A program made the position numbers and the translations under genes. Of a DNA stretch of 64,000 bases, positions 38,346-52,600 are shown in pieces. Origin of the DNA: Colletes latitarsis (taxonomy: Eukaryota > Arthropoda > Insecta > Hymenoptera > Colletidae); NCBI RefSeq assembly GCF_051014445.1, contig NC_135134.1, positions 21,579,672 to 21,643,671 on the forward strand, written 5' to 3'. Each line of letters opens with the position of its first letter. The first letter of the stretch is position 1. A model generated the notes under the pieces. It ran no database searches, was not told where the DNA came from, and saw only the letters and a program-made list of their open reading frames with translations.

Positions 38346-41150
38346 CCTCTAAAATATTAATCGCAACCAGGTTTAATTGACTCTTTCGGTGTGGTCCCAC
38401 ATTACTACGTGATCCAAACCAGAAAAGGCCCAGGGTCTGGCCAACAAGTATGCGAAAAATGCGAAAGTACGAGCCAGATGAGGGCAAATACCAGAATTAA
38501 CCCAGACATAACCAGCCTTATCCTCTAAAATACTAGTCGGAACCAGCTTTCATTGACTGTTTCAGTGTGGTACCACATTACTACGTGATCCAATCCAGAA
38601 AAAGCCCAGGATCTGGCAAACAAGTATGCGAAAAATCCGAAAGTACGAGCCAGATGAGGGCAAATACCAGAATTAACCCAGACATAACCAGCCTTATCCT
38701 CTAAAATACTAATCGGAACCAGCTTTCATTGACTGTTTCAGTGTGGTGCCACATTACTACGTGATCCAAACCAGAAAAAGCCCAGGATCTGGCAAACAAG
38801 TATGCGAAAAATGAGAAAGTACGAGACATATGAGGGCAAATCCCAGACCTAACCGACACATAACCGTCGTTATCCTCTAAAATAGTAATCGCAACCAGGT
38901 TTAATTGACTGTTTCGGTGTGGTACCGCATTACTACGTGATCCAAACCAGAAAAGGCCCAGGGTCTGGCCAACAAGTATGCGAAAAATGCGAAAGTACGA
39001 GCCAGATGAGGGCAAATACCAGACCTAACACAGACATAACCGGCGTTATCCACTGAAATATTAATCGCAACCAGGATTAATTGACTGTTTCAGTGTGGTA
39101 CCACATTACTACGTGATCCAAACCAGAAAAAGCCCAGGATCTGGCCAACAAGTATGCGAAAAATGCGAAGGTAGGAGCCAGATGAGGGCAAATACCAGAC
39201 CTAACCCAGACATAACCGGCGTTATCCTCTAAAATATTAATCGCAACCAGGTTTAATTGACTCTTTCGGTGTGGTCCCACATTACTACCTGAACCAAACC
39301 AGAGAAAGCCCAGGGTATGGCCAACAAGTATGCGAAAAATGCGAAAGTATGTGCTAGATGATGGCAAATAGCAGACCTAACCCAGGAATAACCGGTGTTC
39401 TCCACTAAAATATTAATCGGAACCAGCTTTTATTGACTGTTTCAGTGTGGTACCACATTACTACGTGATCCAAACCAGAAAAATCCCAGGGTCTGGCCAG
39501 CAAGTATGCGAAAAATGCGAAAGTACGAGCCAGATGAGGGCAAATACCAGAACTAACCCAGACATAACCAGCCTTGTCCTCTAAAATACTAATCGGAACC
39601 AGGATTAATTGACTGTTTCAGTGTGGTACCACATTACTGCGTGATCCAAGCCACAAAAAACCCAAGATCTGGACAGCAAGTATGCGAAGAATGCGAAAGT
39701 ATGTGCTAGATGATGGCAAATAGCAGACCTAACCCAGGAATAACCGGTGTTCTCCACTAAAATATTAATCGGAACCAGCTTTTATTGACTGTTTCAGTGT
39801 GGTACCACATTACTGCGTGATCCAAACCAGAAAAATCCCAGGGTCTGGCCAGCAAGTATGCGAAAAATGCGAAAGTACGAGCCTGATGAGGGCAAATACC
39901 AGACCTATCCCAGACATAACCGGCGTTATCCTCTAAAATATTAATCGCAACCTGGATTAATTGAATGTTTCAGTGTGGTACCACATTACTACGTGGTCCA
40001 AGCCAGAAAAAGGCCAGGATCTGGCAAACAAGTATGCGAAAAATGCGAAAATACGAGCCAGATGAGTGCAAATACCAGAACTAACCTAGACATAACGAGC
40101 CATATCCTCTAAAATACTAATCGGAACCAGCTTTCATTGACTGTTTCAGTGTGGTACCACATTACTACGTGATCCAAGCCACAAGAATCCCAAGATCAGG
40201 ACAGCAAGTATGCGAAAAATGCGAAAGTATGTGCTAGATGATGGCAAATAGCAAACCTAACCCAGGCATAACCTGTGTTCTCCACTAAAATATTAATCGG
40301 AACCAGCTTTTATTGACTGTTTCAGTGTGGTACGATACTACTACATGATCCAAGGTAGAAAAAGCCCAGGGTCTGGCCAACAAGTATGCAAAAATGCGAA
40401 AGTACCAGCCAGATGAGGGCAAATCCCAGAACTTACCCAGACATAACCGGCGTTATCCTCTAAAATATTAATCGCAACCAGGTATAATTGACTGTTTCAG
40501 TGTGGTACCACATTACTACGTGGTCCAAGCCAGAAAAAGGCCAGGACCTGGCCAACAAGTATGCGAAAAATGCGAAAGTACGAACCAGATGAGGGCAAAT
40601 ACCAGAACTAACCCAGACATAACCAGCGTTATCCTCTAAAACACTAATCGGAATCAGCTTTTATTGACTGTTTCAGTGTGGTACCACATTACTACGTGAT
40701 CCAAACCAGAAAAAGCCCAGGATCTGGGCAACAAGTATGCGGAAAATGCGAAGGTACGAGCCAGATGAGGGCAAATCCCAGACCTAACCGACAAATTACC
40801 AGCGTTATCCTCTAAAATATTAATCGCAACCAGGTTTAATTGACTGTTTCGGTGTGGAACCCCATTACTACGGGCTCCAAACCAGAAAAAACACAGTATC
40901 TAGCCAACAAATATGCGAAAAACGCGAAAGTATGAGCCAGACGATAGCAAATACCAGAACAAACCCAAACATAGCCAGCGTTATCCTCTAAAATACTATT
41001 CGGAACCAGCTTCTATTGACTGTTTCAGTGTGGAACCACATTACTAAGTGATACAAACCAGAAAAAGCCCAGGATCTGGCCAAGAAGTATGCGAAAAATG
41101 CGAAAGTACGAGCCAGATGAGGGCAAATACCAGACCTAACCGAGACATAA
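38345..41150. repeat. HOR module X, fourth copy, five monomers deleted
   Basis: Matches the previous X at an offset of 3,695 until about 39,165. It then continues at an offset of 2,815, so about 880 bases (5 monomers) are missing. The breakpoint is inside the atgcgaaa pair: the left side is the sequence of about 35,470 and the right side that of about 36,350 (cgaaggtaggagcc). After the deletion it runs into Y without a break and matches 22.4-24.43 kb at 16,722. Confidence 0.85.
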
Positions 41151-44100
41151 CCAGCGTTATCCTCTAAAATATTAATCGCAACCAGCTTCTATTGACTGTT
41201 TCAGAGTGGTACCACATTACTACGTGATACAAACCAGAAAAAGCCCAGGATCTGGCCAACAAGTATGCGAAATAGTGCGAAAGTACGAGCCAGATGAGCG
41301 CAAATCCCAGACCTAACCGAGACATAACCGGCGTTATCCTCTAAAATATTAATCGCAACCAGGTTTAATTGACTGGTCCGGAGTGGTCCCACATTACTAC
41401 GTGATCCAAACCAGATGAAGCCCAGGATCTTGCCAACAAGTATGCGAGAAACGCGAAAGTATGAGCCAGATGATTGCAAATACCAGAACTAACCCAGACA
41501 TTACCTGCGTTATCGTCTAAAATACTAATCGCAACCAGCTTCTATTGACTGTTTCAGTGTGGAACCACATTACTAAGTGATACAAACCAGAAAAAGCCCA
41601 GGATCTGGCCAACAAGTATGCGAAAATTGCGAAAGTACGAGCCAGATGAGGGCAAATCCCAGACCTAACCGAGACATAACCAGCGTTATCCTCTAAAATA
41701 TTTATCGCAACCAGGTTTAATTGACTGTTTGGGTGTGGAACCTCATTACTTCGGGATCCAAACCAGAAAAAACCCAGGATCTGGCCAACAAATATGCGAA
41801 AAACGCGAAAGTATGAGCCAGATGACGGCAAATCCCAGACCTAACCGAGACATAACCGGCGTTATCCTCTAAAATATTTATCGCAACCAGGTTTAATTGA
41901 CTGTTTGGGTGTGGTACCGCATTACTACGTGACACAAACCAGAAGAAGCCCAGGATCTGGCCCACAAGTATGCGAAAAATACGAAAGTACGAGCCAGATG
42001 ATTGCAAATACCAGAACTAACTCAGACATAACCAGCGTTATCCTCTAAAACACTAATCGGAACCAGCTTTTATTGACTGTTTCAGTGTGGTACCACATTA
42101 CTACGTGGTCCAAGCCTGAAAAAGGCTGGATCTGGCCAACAAGTATGCGAAAAATGCGAAATTACGATCCAGATGAGTGAAAATCCCGGACCTAACCGAG
42201 ACATAACCGGCGTTATCCTCTAAAATATTAATCGCAACCAGGTTTAATTGACTGTTTCGGTGTGGAACCCCATTACTACGAGATCCAAACCAGAAAAAAC
42301 ACAGGATCTGGCCAACAAATATGCGAAACCGCGAAAGTATGAGCCACATGATAGCAAATACCAGGACAAACCCAGACATAGCCAGCGTTATCCTCTAAAA
42401 TACTAGTCGGAACCAGCTTCTATTGACTGTTTCAGTGTGGAACCACATTACTAAGTGATACAAACCAGAAAAAGCCCAGGATCTGGCCAACAAGTATGCG
42501 AAAATTGCGAAAGTACGAGCCAGATGAGGGCAAATCCCAGACCTAACCGAGACATAACCGGCGTTATCCTCTAAAATATTAATCGCAACCAGGTTTAATT
42601 GACTGTTTCAGTGTGGTCCCACATTACTGCTTGGTCCAAGCCAGAAAAAGGCCAGGATCTGGCCAACAAGTATGCGAAAAATGCGAAGGTACGAGCCAGA
42701 TGAGGGCAAATCCCAGACCTAACCGAGATATAACCGGCAATATCCTCTAAAATATTAATCGAAACCAGGTTTAATTGACTGTTTCGGTGTGGAACGTCAT
42801 TATTACGGGATCCAAACCAGAAAAAAACCCAGCACCTGGCCAACAAGTATGCGAAAAAAGCGAAAGTATGAGCAAGATGATTGCAAATACCAGAACTAAC
42901 CCAGACATAGCCAGCGTTATCCTCTAAAATACTATTCGGAACCAGCTTCTATTGACTGCTTCAGAGTGGTACCACATTACTACGTGATACAAACCAGAAA
43001 AAGCCCAGGATCTGGCCAACAAGTATGCGAAATAGTGCGAAAGTACGAGCCAGATGAGGGCAAATCCCAGACCTAACCGAGACATAACCGGCGTTATCCT
43101 CTAAAATATTAATCGCAACCAGGTTTAATTGACTGTTTCGGAGTGGTCCCACATTACTACGTGATCCAAACCAGATGAAGCCCAGGATCTTGCCCAACAA
43201 GTATGCGAAAAATGCGAAAGTACGAGCCAGATGAGGGCAAATCCCAAACCTAACCGAGACATAACCAGCGTTATCCTCTAAAATATTAATCGCAACCAGG
43301 TTTAATTGACTGTTTTAGTGCGGTACCACATTATTACGTGATCCAAACCAGAAAAAGCCCAGGATCTGGCCAACAAGTATGCGAAAAATGCGAAAGTACG
43401 ATCCAGATGAGTGAAAATCGCAGACCTAACCGAGACATACCGGCGTTATCCTCTAAAATATTAATCGCAACCAGGTTTAATTGACTGTTTCGGTGTGGAA
43501 CCCCATTACTACGGGATCCAAACCAGAAAAAACACAGGATCTGACCAACAAATATGCGAAAAACGCGAAAGTATGAGCCAGATGATAGCAAATACCAGAA
43601 CAAACCCAGACATAGCCAGCGTTATCCTCTAAAATACTAGTCGGAACCAGCTTCTATTGACTGTTTCAGTGTGGTACGACATTACTACGTGATACAAACC
43701 AGAAAAAGCCCAGGATCTGGCCAACAAGTATGCGAAAAATGCGAAAGTACGAGCCAGATGATTGCAAATACCAGAACTAACCCAGACATAACCAGCGTTA
43801 TCCTCTAAAACACTAATCGGAACCAGCTTTTATTGACTGTTTCAGTGTGGTACCACATTACTACGTGGTCCAAACCAGAAAAAACACAGGATCTGGCCAA
43901 CAAATATGCGAAAAACGCGAAAGTATGAGCCAGATGACGGCAAATCCCAGACCTAACCGAGACATAACCGGCGTTATCCTCTAAAATATTTATCGCAACA
44001 AGGTTTAATTGACTGTTTGGGTGTGGTACCGCATTACTACGTGACACAAACCAGAAGAAGCCCAGGATCTGGCCCACAAGCATGCGAAAAATACGAAAGT

Positions 44101-46690
44101 ACGAGCCAGATGATTGCAAATACCAGAACTAACCCAGACATAACCAGCGTTATCCTCTAAAACACTAATCGGAACCAGCTTTTATTGACTGTTTCAGTGT
44201 GGTACCACATTACTACGTGGTCCAAACCAGAAAAAACACAGGATCTGGCCAACAAATATGCGAAAAACGCGAAAGTATGAGCCAGATGATAGCAAATACC
44301 AGAACAAACCCAGACATAGCCAGCGTTATCCTCTAAAATACTAGTCGGAACCAGCTTCTATTGACTGTTTCAGTGTGGTACCACATTACTACGTGATACA
44401 AACCAGAAAAAGCCCAGGATCTGGCCAACAAGTATGCGAAAAATGCGAAAGTACGAGCCAGATGAGGGCAAATCCCAGACCTAACCGAGACATAACCGGC
44501 GTTATCCTCTAAAATATTAATCGCAACCAGGTTTAATTGACTGTTTCAGTGTGGTCCCACATTACTACTTGGCCCAAGCCAGAAAAAGGCCAGGATCTGG
44601 CCAACAAGTATGCGAAAAATGCGAAGGTACGAGCCAGATGAGGGCAAATCCCAGACCTAACCGAGATATAACCGGCAATATCCTCTAAAATATTAATCGA
44701 AACCAGGTTTAATTGACTGTTTCGGTGTGGAACGTCATTATTACGGGATCCAAACCAGAAAAAACCCAGCACCAGGCCAACAAGTATGCGAAAAAAGCGA
44801 AAGTATGAGCAAGATGATTGCAAATACCAGAACAAACCCAGGCATAACCAGCGTTATCCTCTAAAACACAAATCGGAACCAGTTTTTACTGACTGTTTCA
44901 GTGTGGTACCACATTACTACGTGATCCAAACCAGAAAAAGCCCAGGAACTGGCCAACAAGTATGCGAAGAATGCGAAAGTACGGGCCAGATGAGGGCAAA
45001 TCCCAGACCTAACCGAGACATAACCAGCGTTATCCTCTAAAATATTAATCGGAACCAGGTTTAATTGACGGTTTCGGTGTGGAACGTCATTATTACGGGA
45101 TCCAAACCAGAAAAAACCCAGCATCTGGCCAACAAGTATGCGAAAAAAGCGAAAGTATGAGCCAGATGATAGCAAATACCAGAACAAACCCAGACATAGC
45201 CAGCGTTATCCTCTAAAATACTAGTCGGAACCAGCTTCTATTGACTGTTTCAGTGTGGTACGACATTACTACGTGATACAAACCAGAAAAAGCCCAGGAT
45301 CTGGCCAATGAGTATGCGAAAATTGCGGACATACGAGACAGATGAGGGCAATTCCCAGACCTGACCGAGAAATAACCGGAGTTATCCTCTAAAATATTAA
45401 TCGAAACCAGGTTTAATTGACTGTTACAGTGTGGTTCCACATTACTACGTTATCCAAACCAGAAGAAGCCCAGGATCTGGCCAACAAGTATGCGAAAAAT
45501 GCGAAAGTACGAACCAGATGAGGGCAAATCCCAGAACTAACCGAGAGATAACCGGCGTTATCCTCTAAAATATTAATCGCAACCAGGTTTAATTGACTGT
45601 TTCGGTGTGGAACCCCATTACTACGGGATCCAAACCAGAAAAAACACAGTATCTGGCCAACAAATATGCGAAAAACGCGAAAGTATGAGCCAGATGATTG
45701 CAAATACCAGAACTAACCCAGACATAGCCAGCGTTATCCTCTAAAATACTATTCGGAACCAGCTTCTATTGACTGTTTCAGAGTGGTACCACATTACTAC
45801 GTGATACAAACCAGAAAAAGCCCAGGATCTGGCCAACAAGTATGCGAAATAGTGCGAAAGTACGAGCCAGATGAGGGCATATCCCAGACCTAACCGAGAC
45901 ATAACCGGCGTTATCCTCTAAAATATTAATCGCAACCAGGTTTAATTGACTGTTTCGGAGTGGTCCCACATTACTACGTGATCCAAACCAGATGAAGCCC
46001 AGGATCTTGCCAACAAGAATGCGAGAAACGCGAAAGTATGAGCCAGATGATTGCAAATACCAGAACTAACCCAGACATAACCTGCGTTATCGTCTAAAAT
46101 ACTAATCGGAACCAGCTTTTATTGACTGTCTCAGTGTGGTACGACATTACTACGTGATCCTAACAATAAAAAAACCCAAGATCTGGCCATTCAAGTATGC
46201 GAAAATTGCGAAAGTACGAGCCAGATGAGGGCAAATCCCAGACCTAACCGAGACATAACCGGCGTTATCCTCTAAAATATTAATCGCAACCAGGTTTAAT
46301 TGACTGTTTCAGTGTGGTCCCACATTACTACTTGGTCCAAGCCAGAAAAAGGCCAGGATCTGGCCAACAAGTATGCGAAAAATGCGAAAGTACGAGCCAG
46401 ATGAGGGCAAATCCCAGACCTAACCGAGACATAACCAGCGTTATCCTCTAAAATATTAATCGCAACCAGGTTTAATTGACTGTTTCAGTGCGGTACCACA
46501 TTATTACGTGATCCAAACCAGAAAAAGCCCAGGATCTGGCCAACAAGTATGCGAAAAATGCGAAAGTACGAGCCAGATGAGGGCAAATCCCAGATCTAAC
46601 CGAGACATAAACGGCGTTATCCTCTAAAATATTTATCGCAACCAGGTTTAATTGACTGTTTGGGTGTGGAACCTCATTACTTCGGGATCC
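41150..46690. repeat. HOR module Y, second copy
   Basis: Near-identical to 24,430-30,675 apart from the 704-base length difference and the patch at 28,985-29,100. Marker monomers lie at 41,273, 43,033 and 45,850 (tagtgcg) and at 45,309 (attgcgg type). At about 46,693 it does not pass into X as the first Y does; it restarts within Y (equivalent to about 25,040 and 41,762). Confidence 0.85.
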
Positions 46691-49600
46691 AAACCAGAAA
46701 AAACCCAGGATCTGGCCAACAAATATGCGAAAAACGCGAAAGTATGAGCCAGATGACGGCAAATCTCAGACCTAACCGAGACATAACCGGCGTTATCCTC
46801 TAAAATATTTATCGCAACCAGGTTTAATTGACTGTTTGGGTGTGGTACCGCATTACTACGTGACACAAACCAGAAGAAGCCCAGGATCTGGCCGACAAGT
46901 ATGCGAAAAATACGAAAGTACGAGCCAGATGATTGCAAATACCAGAACTAACCTAGACATAACCAGCGTTATCCTCTAAAACACTAATCGGAACCAGCTT
47001 TTATTGACTGTTTCAGTGTGGTACCACATTACTACGTGGTCCAAGCCTGAAAAAGGCTGGATCTGGCCAACAAGTATGCGAAAAATGCGAAATTACGATC
47101 CAGATGAGTGAAAATCCCAGAACTAACCGAGACAAAACCGGCGTTATCCTCTAAAATATTAATCGCAACCAGGTTTAATTGACTGTTTCGGTGTGGAACC
47201 CCATTACTACGGGATCCAAACCAGAAAAAACACAGGATCTGACCAACAAATATGCGAAAAACCCGGAAGTATGAGCCAGATGATAGCAAATACCAGAACA
47301 AACCCAGACATAGCCAGCGTTATCCTCTAAAATACTAGTCGGAACCAGCTTCTATTGACTGTTTCAGTGTGGTACGACATTACTACGTGATACAAACCAG
47401 AAAAAGCCCAGGATCTGGCCAACAAGTATGCGAAAAAAGCGAAAGTATGAGCAAGATGATTGCAAATACCAGAACTAACCCAGACATAGCCAGCGTTATC
47501 CTCTAAAATACTATTCGGAACCAGCTTCTATTGACTGCTTCAGAGTGGTACCACATTACTACGTGATACAAACCAGAAAAAGCCCAGGATCTGGCCAACA
47601 AGTATGCGAAATAGTGCGAAAGTACGAGCCAGATGAGGGCAAATCCCAGACCTAACCGAGACATAACCGGCGTTATCCTCTAAAATATTAATCGCAACCA
47701 GGTTTAATTGACTGTTTCGGAGTGGTCCCACATTACTACGTGATCCAAACCAGATGAAGCCCAGGATCTTGCCCAACAAGTATGCGAAAAATGCGAAAGT
47801 ACGAGCCAGATGAGGGCAAATCCCAGACCTAACCGAGACATAACCAGCGTTATCCTCTAAAATATTAATCGCAACCAGGTTTAATTGACTGTTTTAGTGC
47901 GGTACCACATTATTACGTGATCCAAACCAGAAAAAGCCCAGGATCTGGCCAACAAGTATGCGAAAAATGCGAAAGTACGATCCAGATGAGTGAAAATCGC
48001 AGACCTAACTGAGACATACCGGCGTTATCCTCTAAAATATTAATCGCAACCAGGTTTAATTGACTGTTTCGGTGTGGAACCCCATTACTACGGGATCCAA
48101 ACCAGAAAAAACACAGGATCTGACCAACAAATATGCGAAAAATGCGAAAGTACGAGCCAGATGATTGCAAATACCAGAACTAACCCAGACATAACCAGCG
48201 TTATCCTCTAAAACACTAATCGGAACCAGCTTTTATTGACTGTTTCAGTGTGGTACCACATTACTACGTGGTCCAAACCAGAAAAAACACAGGATCTGGC
48301 CAACAAATATGCGAAAAACGCGAAAGTATGAGCCAGATGACGGCAAATCCCAGACCTAACCGAGACATAACCGGCGTTATCCTCTAAAATATTTATCGCA
48401 ACCAGGTTTAATTGACTGTTTGGGTGTGGTACCGCATTACTACGTGACACAAACCAGAAGAAGCCCAGGATCTGGCCCACAAGCATGCGAAAAATACGAA
48501 AGTACGAGCCAGATGATTGCAAATACCAGAACTAACCCAGACATAACCAGCGTTATCCTCTAAAACACTAATCGGAACCAGCTTTTATTGACTGTTTCAG
48601 TGTGGTACCACATTACTACGTGGTCCAAACCAGAAAAAACACAGGATCTGGCCAACAAATATGCGAAAAACGCGAAAGTATGAGCCAGATGATAGCAAAT
48701 ACCAGAACAAACCCAGACATAGCCAGCGTTATCCTCTAAAATACTAGTCGGAACCAGCTTCTATTGACTGTTTCAGTGTGGTACCACATTACTACGTGAT
48801 ACAAACCAGAAAAAGCCCAGGATCTGGCCAACAAGTATGCGAAAAATGCGAAAGTACGAGCCAGATGAGGGCAAATCCCAGACCTAACCGAGACATAACC
48901 GGCGTTATCCTCTAAAATATTAATCGCAACCAGGTTTAATTGACTGTTTCAGTGTGGTCCCACATTACTACTTGGCCCAAGCCAGAAAAAGGCCAGGATC
49001 TGGCCAACAAGTATGCGAAAAATGCGAAGGTACGAGCCAGATGAGGGCAAATCCCAGACCTAACCGAGATATAACCGGCAATATCCTCTAAAATATTAAT
49101 CGAAACCAGGTTTAATTGACTGTTTCGGTGTGGAACGTCATTATTACGGGATCCAAACCAGAAAAAACCCAGCACCAGGCCAACAAGTATGCGAAAAAAG
49201 CGAAAGTATGAGCAAGATGATTGCAAATACCAGAACAAACCCAGGCATAACCAGCGTTATCCTCTAAAACACAAATCGGAACCAGTTTTTACTGACTGTT
49301 TCAGTGTGGTACCACATTACTACGTGATCCAAACCAGAAAAAGCCCAGGAACTGGCCAACAAGTATGCGAAGAATGCGAAAGTACAGGCCAGATGAGGGC
49401 AAATCCCAGACCTAACCGAGACATAACCAGCGTTATCCTCTAAAATATTAATCGGAACCAGGTTTAATTGACGGTTTCGGTGTGGAACGTCATTATTACG
49501 GGATCCAAACCAGAAAAAACCCAGCATCTGGCCAACAAGTATGCGAAAAAAGCGAAAGTATGAGCCAGATGATAGCAAATACCAGAACAAACCCAGACAT

Positions 49601-50990
49601 AGCCAGCGTTATCCTCTAAAATACTAGTCGGAACCAGCTTCTATTGACTGTTTCAGTGTGGTACGACATTACTACGTGATACAAACCAGAAAAAGCCCAG
49701 GATCTGGCCAATGAGTATGCGAAAATTGCGAACATACTAGACAGATGAGGGCAATTCCCAGACCTGACCGAGAAATAACCGGAGTTATCCTCTAAAATAT
49801 TAATCGAAACCAGGTTTAATTGACTGTTACAGTGTGGTTCCACATTACTACGTTATCCAAACCAGAAGAAGCCCAGGATCTGGCCAACAAGTATGCGAAA
49901 AATGCGAAAGTACGAACCAGATGAGGGCAAATCCCAGAACTAACCGAGAGATAACCGGCGTTATCCTCTAAAATATTAATCGCAACCAGGTTTAATTGAC
50001 TGTTTCGGTGTGGAACCCCATTACTACGGGATCCAAACCAGAAAAAACACAGTATCTGGCCAACAAATATGCGAAAAACGCGAAAGTATGAGCCAGATGA
50101 TTGCAAATACCAGAACTAACCCAGACATAGCCAGCGTTATCCTCTAAAATACTATTCGGAACCAGCTTCTATTGACTGTTTCAGAGTGGTACCACATTAC
50201 TACGTGATACAAACCAGAAAAAGCCCAGGATCTGGCCAACAAGTATGCGAAATAGTGCGAAAGTACGAGCCAGATGAGGGCAAATCCCAGACCTAACCGA
50301 GACATAACCGGCGTTATCCTCTAAAATATTAATCGCAACCAGGTTTAATTGACTGTTTCAGTGTGGTCCCACATTACTACGTGATCCTAACAATAAAAAA
50401 ACCCAAGATCTGGCCATTCAAGTATGCGAAAATTGCGAAAGTACGAGCCAGATGAGGGCAAATCCCAGACCTAACCGAGACATAACCGGCGTTATCCTCT
50501 AAAATATTAATCGCAACCAGGTTTAATTGACTGTTTCAGTGTGGTCCCACATTACTACTTGGTCCAAGCCAGAAAAAGGCCAGGATCTGGCCAACAAGTA
50601 TGCGAAAAATGCGAAAGTACGAGCCAGATGAGGGCAAATCCCAGACCTAACCGAGACATAACCAGCGTTATCCTCTAAAATATTAATCGCAACCAGGTTT
50701 AATTGACTGTTTCAGTGCGGTACCACATTATTACGTGATCCAAACCAGAAAAAGCCCAGGATCTGGCCAACAAGTATGCGAAAAATGCGAAAGTACGAGC
50801 CAGATGAGGGCAAATCCCAGATCTAACCGAGACATAAACGGCGTTATCCTCTAAAATATTTATCGCAACCAGGTTTAATTGACTGTTTGGGTGTGGAACC
50901 TCATTACTTCGGGATCCAAACCAGAAAAAACCCAGGATCTGGCCAACAAATATGCGAAAATCGCGAAAGTATGAGCCAGATGACGGCAAA
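46690..50990. repeat. HOR module Y, third copy, shortened (25-monomer offset)
   Basis: Offsets to the previous Y are 4,931, then 4,579, then 4,403 (28, 26 and 25 monomers), so several monomers were lost in steps along this copy. Near 50,360 the offset falls to 4,227, which marks another one-monomer loss: gactgtttcagtgtggtccc is joined directly to gtgatcctaacaataaa. Confidence 0.8.
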
Positions 50991-52600
50991 TCTCAGACCT
51001 AACCGAGACATAACCGGCGTTATCCTCTAAAATATTTATCGCAACCAGGTTTAATTGACTGTTTGGGTGTGGTACCGCATTACTACGTGACACAAACCAG
51101 AAGAAGCCCAGGATCTGGCCGACAAGTATGCCAAAAATACGAAAGTACGAGCCAGATGATTGCAAATACCAGAACTAACCTAGACATAACCAGCGTTATC
51201 CTCTAAAACACTAATCGGAACCAGCTTTTATTGACTGTTTCAGTGTGGTACCACATTACTACGTGGTCCAAGCCTGAAAAAGGCTGGATCTGGCCAACAA
51301 GTATGCGAAAAATGCGAAATTACGATCCAGATGAGTGAAAATCCCAGAACTAACCGAGACATAACCGGCGTTATCCTCTAAAATATTAATCGCAACCAGG
51401 TTTAATTGACTGTTTCAGTGTGGTCCCACATTACTACTTGGCCCAAGCCAGAAAAAGGCCAGGATCTGGCCAACAAGTATGCGAAAAATGCGAATGTACG
51501 AGCCAGATGAGGGCAAATCCCAGACCTAACCGAGATATAACCGGCAATATCCTCTAAAATATTAATCGAAACCAGGTGTAATTGACTGTTTCGGTGTGGA
51601 ACGTCATTATTACGGTATCCAAACCAGAAAAAACCCAGCACCTGGCCAACAAGTATGCGAAAAAAGCGAAAGTATGAGCAAGATGATTGCAAATACCAGA
51701 ACAAACCCAGACATAACCAGCGTTATCCTCTAAAACACAAATCGGAACCAGCTTTTACTGACTGTTTCAGTGTGGTACCACATTACTACGTGATCCAAAC
51801 CAGAAAAAGCCCAGGAAATGGCCAACAAGTATGCGAAGAATGCGAAAGTACGGGCCAGATGAGGGCAAATCCCAGACCTAACCGAGACATAACCAGCGTT
51901 ATCCTCTGAAATATTAATCGGAACCAGGTTTAATTGACGGTTTCGGTGTGGAACGTCATTATTACGGGATCCAAACCAGAAAAAACCCAGCATCTGGCCA
52001 ACAAGTATGCGAAAAAAGCGAAACTATGAGCAAGATGATTACAAATACCAACACTAACCCAGACATAACCAGCGTTATCCACTAAGACACTAATCGGAAC
52101 CAGGTTTTATTGACTGTTTCAGTGTGGTACCACATTACTACGTGATTCAAACCAGCAAAAAGCCTAGGATCTGGCCAACAAGTATGCAAAAATGCGAAAG
52201 TACGGGCCAGATGAGGGCAAATCCCAGACCTAACCGACAAATAACCAGCGTTATCCTCTAAAATACTAATCGCAACCAGGTTTAATTGACTGTTTCAGTG
52301 TAGTACCGCATTACTACGTGATATAAACCAGAAAAAGGCCAGGATCTTGCCAATGAGTATGCGAAAATTGCGGACATACGAGACAGATGAGGGCAAATCC
52401 CAGACCTAACCGAGAAATAACCGGAGTTATCCTCTAAAATATTAATCGATACCAGGTTTAATTGACTGTTACATTGTGGTCCCACATTACTACGTGATCC
52501 AAACCAGAAGAAGCCCAGGAACCGGCCAACAAGTATCCGAAAAATGCGAAAGTACGAGCCAGATGAGGGCAATTCCCAGACCTAACCGAGAAATAACCGG
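50700..52600. repeat. 17-monomer repeat, copy 1
   Basis: Matches 53,694-55,594 at an offset of 2,994-2,995. The monomer at about 51,270, with agcctgaaaaaggctgg, is not present at the equivalent place in copy 2, so the copies are mosaic in that interval. Confidence 0.75.

Noticed and set aside
22600..46690. Assembly artefact as the sole explanation of near-identical blocks
   Set aside because: The copies differ by scattered base changes, whole-monomer indels, a 704-bp length difference and a swapped patch, which a simple duplicated contig would not show. Read-level confirmation is still the decisive test.
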